Positions 6,996 to 7,003 of a stretch of DNA of 7,003 nt are shown here, one piece after another. Position 1 is the first letter of the stretch; each line of letters begins with the position of its first letter. Origin of the DNA: Burkholderiaceae bacterium (GTDB lineage Bacteria; Pseudomonadota; Gammaproteobacteria; Burkholderiales; Burkholderiaceae); contig CANBYN010000092.1 of the NCBI GenBank assembly GCA_947373615.1, positions 1 through 7,003 of the forward strand, given 5' to 3'. The notes below the pieces were generated by a model, which was not told where the DNA came from, made no database searches, and was given only the letters and a program-made list of their open reading frames with translations. A program made the position numbers and the translations under genes.

Positions 6996-7003
6996 GTACC
7001 ATT

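Overview
This window looks like chromosomal DNA from a betaproteobacterium. Moderate GC, Shine-Dalgarno-led genes, an E. coli-like Fe superoxide dismutase and a compact Mo-hydroxylase operon would fit a Burkholderiaceae freshwater lineage such as Polynucleobacter. That placement is inference from overall character, not from a marker gene.

Layout, left to right. (1) Positions 1-436, minus strand: the N-terminal three quarters of an iron superoxide dismutase (sodB), cut by the window edge. (2) 437-593: a 157-base divergent intergenic region. (3) 594-1538, plus strand: a DRE-TIM metallolyase of the HMG-CoA lyase family with every known catalytic and metal-binding residue in place. (4) 1571-1602: a strong inverted repeat serving as a terminator between convergent genes. 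(5) 1626-2402, minus strand: an NAD-dependent 3-hydroxybutyrate dehydrogenase. (6) 2532-6940, minus strand: four co-directional genes. In transcription order they encode a CoxG-like SRPBCC protein, a CoxM-like FAD subunit, a CoxS-like 2Fe-2S subunit and a CoxL-like molybdenum subunit. (7) 6941-7003: the leader of that operon, with a perfect 13-base palindrome that could be an operator.

How the genes may work together. The FAD, 2Fe-2S and Mo subunits together make a complete xanthine-dehydrogenase-family hydroxylase. The substrate is oxidised at the Mo centre and electrons pass through two 2Fe-2S clusters to FAD. The active-site loop is not that of true (form I) CO dehydrogenase, so the substrate is unknown and is probably an organic compound. 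The dehydrogenase downstream and the convergent HMG-CoA lyase homologue both yield acetoacetate, in the canonical reactions of their families. The region may therefore be a small carbon-catabolism locus, but no sequence feature proves that the Mo enzyme feeds this node.

No RNA genes, CRISPR arrays, insertion sequences or phage genes were seen. All genes appear intact except sodB, which is truncated only by the window edge. There is no gene-free stretch longer than 300 bases. I did not find a convincingly new system. The most open question is the substrate of the Mo hydroxylase.
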